DNA from: an uncultured Ruminococcus sp.
GTDB taxonomy: Bacteria; Bacillota; Clostridia; Oscillospirales; CAG-272
Assembly (NCBI GenBank): GCA_902773455.1
Contig: CACYEW010000114.1
Location: 1 to 5,426 of the forward strand
Direction of reading: 5' to 3'
Length of the DNA: 5,426 bases
This document shows positions 4,828-5,426 of the stretch, one piece after another. Made by a program: the position numbers and the translations under genes. The notes under the pieces were generated by a model, which saw only the letters and a list, made by a program, of their open reading frames with translations, made no database searches and was not told the origin of the DNA. Numbering within the stretch: position 1 is the first letter of the stretch; every line of letters begins with the position of its first letter.

Positions 4828-5426
4828 AATTTGATATGCCGACGAGCACGGCGTGTATCGCCCAGCGCCTGTTGTCCTGTCTTACCGTGCAGGTGGAGAG
4901 AGTCAGTATCCTGGAATCGGCGTTCAACTCCACGTCCTTGTGGAAGACAGACTTCTTTTCAAGCGTTTTCAGAAAATCCACGTATTCTTCGTCGGTCGAG
5001 AAATACGTTTTGATATAGTTGAATTTCGTGCTTGTGTCGTATACCGAGAAAACGGAATAGGTGTAAATACCGTCGAGCGTTGAGATCTCGATCAGTCTCT
5101 TATTGAAAACGTCTTCGTTCGTCGCATATTCGAGCAGAGGATAGAACATCGTCTTCGTCGTATTCATATTATGACCGTAGATTATCAGATTTCTGTTGTC
5201 TTCGACTTTCGTTCTCGTACGGTAATCCGCGAAGATCGAGCCGCTTCTGTTATACTCTTTCGTAAACGAGCGGTACAGATAGTAGTCATTATCCGCGGCG
5301 CGGAGCACAACGTAATCTATCGAGGTTTTGGGTACCTTTATCCAGCCCCATACGTCCGAGTTTATGCGGCGCAGACCGTTAAGCACCGTTTTCATTTTTT
5401 CATAGGGCTCGTTGTATACTTTTTTA
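4826..5426 (-). CDS. Class B sortase, 5' end outside the window
   Basis: Sortases are membrane-anchored cysteine transpeptidases that cleave a C-terminal sorting signal and join the protein to the cell wall or to a pilin. At least 199 residues are visible. Counting from the Met at 5395, they include INSDVWGWIKV (11-21), TSIDYVV (24-30), GSIFADYR (52-59), IIYGHNM (71-77, catalytic His75), LTLSTCT (164-170, catalytic Cys169) and NRRWAIHA (175-182, catalytic Arg177). TLSTC and the GSIF-D-R segment indicate class B. The Met at 5395 is probably internal: it has no Shine-Dalgarno sequence, the frame stays open to the window edge (KKVYNEPYEK precedes it), and the signal-anchor helix normally found before the catalytic domain is missing. 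No sorting-signal substrate lies in the window. It is the first visible gene of the leftward set, 11 bases before the glycosyltransferase. Confidence 0.92.
   Translation of the reverse strand, partial: KKVYNEPYEKMKTVLNGLRRINSDVWGWIKVPKTSIDYVVLRAADNDYYLYRSFTKEYNRSGSIFADYRTRTKVEDNRNLIIYGHNMNTTKTMFYPLLEYATNEDVFNKRLIEISTLDGIYTYSVFSVYDTSTKFNYIKTYFSTDEEYVDFLKTLEKKSVFHKDVELNADSRILTLSTCTVRQDNRRWAIHAVLVGISN

Overview
This window carries five protein-coding genes plus the tail of a sixth. It looks like chromosomal DNA of a Gram-positive-type Bacillota, most likely an uncultured clostridial gut-type lineage. That placement is inferred from a class B sortase, a clostridial-style MurC, a two-lobed P-loop ATPase of a kind seen in Firmicutes, consensus SigA-type promoter spacing and strong Shine-Dalgarno sites. 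No RNA gene, CRISPR array or complete mobile element was seen.

Bases 1-222 hold a compact array of tiny hairpins joined by a repeated ATTTCAC linker. It runs directly, in frame, into the last 33 codons of a GNAT N-acetyltransferase, so the acetyltransferase looks interrupted or truncated. A good promoter (TTGAAA, 17 bp, TATATT) and a short leader hairpin precede ackA (acetate kinase, 351-1586), which is intact and has no pta beside it. ackA ends in a strong intrinsic terminator. The right arm of that terminator also supplies the Shine-Dalgarno sequence of the next gene, a P-loop ATPase of unknown role (1646-2704) with a normal N-terminal Walker A and a degenerate second one.

The right half (2701-5426) is transcribed leftwards as an apparent operon: class B sortase (5' end beyond the window), a family 2 glycosyltransferase resembling dolichyl-phosphate glucosyltransferases, and murC (UDP-N-acetylmuramate--L-alanine ligase). 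Gaps are 11 and 8 bases, and each Shine-Dalgarno site touches the previous stop codon. The three fit a cell-envelope theme: precursor synthesis, glycan or lipid-carrier glycosylation, and surface-protein anchoring.

The two transcription units converge on one TTAA that contains both stop codons. With no intergenic space, each unit appears to have its terminator inside the other's coding sequence, and a third hairpin sits exactly over the shared stops. This junction, the mini-hairpin array and the terminator/ribosome-binding-site overlap are the most unusual structures here. No clearly new multi-gene system was found.
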